17,957 nt of DNA, taken from contig SDVU01000198.1 of NCBI GenBank assembly GCA_016256075.1, forward strand, positions 1 through 17,957, given 5' to 3'. A program made the translations under genes and the position numbers. Under the pieces are notes generated by a model. It was not told where the DNA came from, made no database searches, and saw nothing but the letters and a program-made list of their open reading frames with translations. The stretch is from Dictyocoela muelleri. Taxonomy: Eukaryota; Microsporidia. The first letter of the stretch is position 1. The number at the start of each line of letters is the position of its first letter. Shown here in pieces: positions 16,158-17,957 of this stretch.

Positions 16158-17604
16158 ATGGTCAAGTTGTCAGACGAAGAATGTAAAAAAATTCAAAGAA
16201 GATGTAACTTGTATCGTTAAATAACTGAACGAGAGTAATCAGAAAAATATAATTTGTAGAAAGGAAGCATGTTTAGATTGAAGAAAATCATTCAGAACAA
16301 TGCGGGCAAATAACAGACACAAAATTTCCCTCTAATATGAATAAAATACAACCCGAGTTTTCTCTTGCAGAAATATATAATCAAATTCTTGAAGTATTTT
16401 CGTGTCTTAGGAATCGCGGTGTTCATATCAATGGACATTGTATTTAAGATCTAGCCAGTAAAATTGCAATTAAAAAAAATAAGGAATCTTTTAAAGCTTT
16501 CAATGGATGGTTAGATAAGTTCACGAAAAGAAATGATCTTTCTTTTAAAAATATCTCGGGTGAATCTCAATCCGCTGAAACAAGCTTGATCCCAGATTTT
16601 AAGAGCATATTTGAAAAAATAAAGTTGAACTACGAGATTAGCAATATATTTAATTTCGATGAAACGGTATTATACTATAAAAACGAGCCTAAAAAAGCTA
16701 TGTGAGATCAAATGATAGATGTAAGGGCACGAAGCAAAATAAAGTGCGTATTAAAGTACTTTTAACGTTTAAATGGTTGAATAAAAATAACATCTACTTT
16801 TTATACTACATTTTAAGCAACCTAGAGCTTTAAGAAATTTTAATACAGAAGAAGTAGGCGTAATATACACTCATTCTACGTGGGCTGAATGACTGGCGAG
16901 TTATTTACTGGTTATCTGAGACGTTTAAATGAATACATGCTAAAAAGGTCTAGAAAAATTCTCTTGCTTCTAGATAATGCTCCTTCCCATCCTGTTTTGA
17001 ATTTTAGTAACATTGAGTTATTTTACTTTCCAAAGAATACAACCTCAGTCCTCCAGCCTTTAGATATGGGAATTATCAAAGCCTTTAAAAATCATTATAG
17101 TAATGCACTGATAACCTCTATTGATTACAACCATCTCTTTATTAATGATATTACAAGTCTAAATTCGTTAAATATCAAAGATGCGATTATTTTAATATAT
17201 ATAGCTTGGGATAAAATTTCTGAAGAGACTATAATAAACTGTTTTTAGAAAGGTTTAAATTATGAAACGGAATCCAAAAAGGAGTCGTATAAAATTTTTT
17301 TTCTATCAACCGTTATTTAAAATGTCATTAGTGAGATATACAACAAGTCAATCGAGTTCAATGTAGAAGATGATAATATTGCTATAGAAGATCTCGTATA
17401 CATGATTCCTTCGTGTGATGTAGTCAAATTAGCGCTACACCATTTTGTTGCATTTTATCGAGCAGTCGAAAAATTATACCCTTCCGACTAAAAGAGTTGA
17501 TGATTCAAAAAATAAGGCTTCTTAGAGAGTTAAATAAAAATTTCGGTTTTGGTGGAAAAATAACTGATTATTTTGAGAGCAAAAGAAAAAATGAAGACGA
17601 TTAA
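16158..17604 (+). pseudogene. pogo/Tigger-like transposase, broken
   Basis: About 480 codons in three frames. A likely start ATG at 16158 opens MVKLSDEECKKIQ, stopping after 18 codons. Then comes a CENP-B-type DNA-binding region with GWLDKFTKR (16505 on) and NISGES, followed by the first catalytic Asp in NFDET (16658-16660). The only long open stretch, 16889-17248 (119 codons), carries LLLLDNAPSHP (second Asp, 16973-16975) and PKNTTSVLQPLDMGII (third Asp, 17063-17065), a DDD triad with 29 residues between the last two, as in pogo-type enzymes. The C-terminal part, in other frames, ends with KITDYFESK (17557-17583), resembling a PCNA-binding (PIP) box, and an acidic tail stopping at 17602-17604. 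At least four stops or frame changes make it non-functional. No other gene lies in the element. Confidence 0.9.
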
Positions 17605-17685
17605 ACTAGTTAAATTTAAAAATATTTCATTGTGAATCTTTTAATTATAGATTTCATTGTTTTTTCAAAAAACCACTCCCCAAGT

Positions 17686-17709
17686 AAAAACCTCCTGTTC
17701 GGTGCAATT
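17686..17709 (+). repeat. Subterminal motif of the pogo element, right copy
   Basis: AAAAACCTCCTGTTCGGTGC followed by AATT. It is direct with respect to the left subterminal copy but inverted to the right tip (17721-17745), so the right end forms a hairpin with a short A/T loop. Confidence 0.7.
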
Positions 17710-17745
17710 TTTTAAAAAATATTGCCCAAAACAGAGGTTGCACTG

Positions 17746-17824
17746 TACACATATATGTGTACTCAAAAAAACCATCAAGTACACATATATGTGTACTAAC
17801 CACCAAATACACATATATGTGTAC
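17746..17824. repeat. Palindromic satellite, right part
   Basis: The array continues after the transposon: TACACATATATGTGTAC at 17746-17762 (completed by G15965 before the insertion), a perfect palindrome at 17779-17796, and a one-change copy at 17807-17824. Unit spacing here is 28-34 bp. Spacers resemble those on the left (CTCAAAAAAACCATCAA, CTAACCACCAA). Confidence 0.92.
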
Positions 17825-17957
17825 TAAAAAAAAGGAACTTTTCTCTTTCGGTATAGCCGATAAACTGCTAAAAAAAGAAGCATACCAAAAAATACAAAAA
17901 TAAACAAATATTTATTTTTCATTCCATACTCCGAGGTGTTTTTATTTTTCTGTATTA
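17825..17957. other. Right end, no feature seen
   Basis: AT-rich sequence with no recognisable gene or repeat before the window ends. Confidence 0.5.

Larger units (their letters stand above)
15968..17745 (+). mobile_element. pogo/Tigger-type DNA transposon, 1,778 bp, inactive
   Basis: The element starts CAGT and ends with its complement ACTG, flanked on both sides by TA, the target duplication of the Tc1/mariner-pogo superfamily. Terminal inverted repeats of about 25 bp (15968-15992, 17721-17745) match at about 16 of 25 positions. Motifs of the type CCTCCTNTTCGG are repeated just inside both ends. The single gene inside (16158-17604) encodes a pogo-type transposase that is no longer intact. 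Removing the element and one TA rebuilds a perfect palindrome of the surrounding satellite, which proves the borders. The coding lesions show that it is not recent. Confidence 0.92.

Overview
The window most likely comes from a microsporidian with an expanded, repeat-rich genome. The DNA is extremely AT-rich, and the only intact conserved gene is a compact exosome nuclease, DIS3/RRP44. Both host genes have a C-triplet placed at the start codon (CCCATG for the kinase, CCCCTATG for RRP44), a signal described for microsporidian genes. The rest is dominated by decayed DNA transposons and an old Ty3/gypsy element. The genus cannot be settled from the sequence alone.

Layout. 1-171 is a 19-bp tandem array running off the left edge. 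172-2000 is a graveyard: a small two-copy repeat, a 168-bp fold-back element, a relic of an ISXO2/Merlin-type transposase, an AT-rich tandem repeat and a second, larger fold-back. 2235-3531 carries a promoter-side 19-bp tandem repeat followed by an adenosine-kinase-like gene whose frame is interrupted in the middle. 4456-6948 (minus strand) is RRP44. The two host genes converge, separated by about 0.9 kb without a recognisable gene. 6954-8390 holds a tRNA-like Pol III promoter relic and a second ISXO2/Merlin relic. 8391-9718 shows no gene.

9719-15782 is a long-dead Ty3/gypsy retrotransposon with two diverged LTRs, a purine tract, and protease-, RT-, RNase H- and integrase-like segments in that order. 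It is split by about 2.1 kb of foreign DNA that contains a C-rich tandem repeat and a further fold-back. 15901-17824 is a satellite of about 32-bp units, each with an 18-bp perfect palindrome. A 1,778-bp pogo/Tigger-type transposon (15968-17745) sits in one unit between two copies of TA.

Function. The host content is purine salvage (adenosine to AMP) and 3'-5' RNA decay by the exosome. RRP44 keeps its exonuclease site but appears to have lost most of the PIN endonuclease site. No operon or obviously new multi-gene system is visible. The most interesting structures are the box A-like 19-bp array and its tRNA-like cousin at 7.1 kb, the interrupted kinase, the degenerate PIN domain, and the pogo insertion with its unusual arrangement of end motifs.
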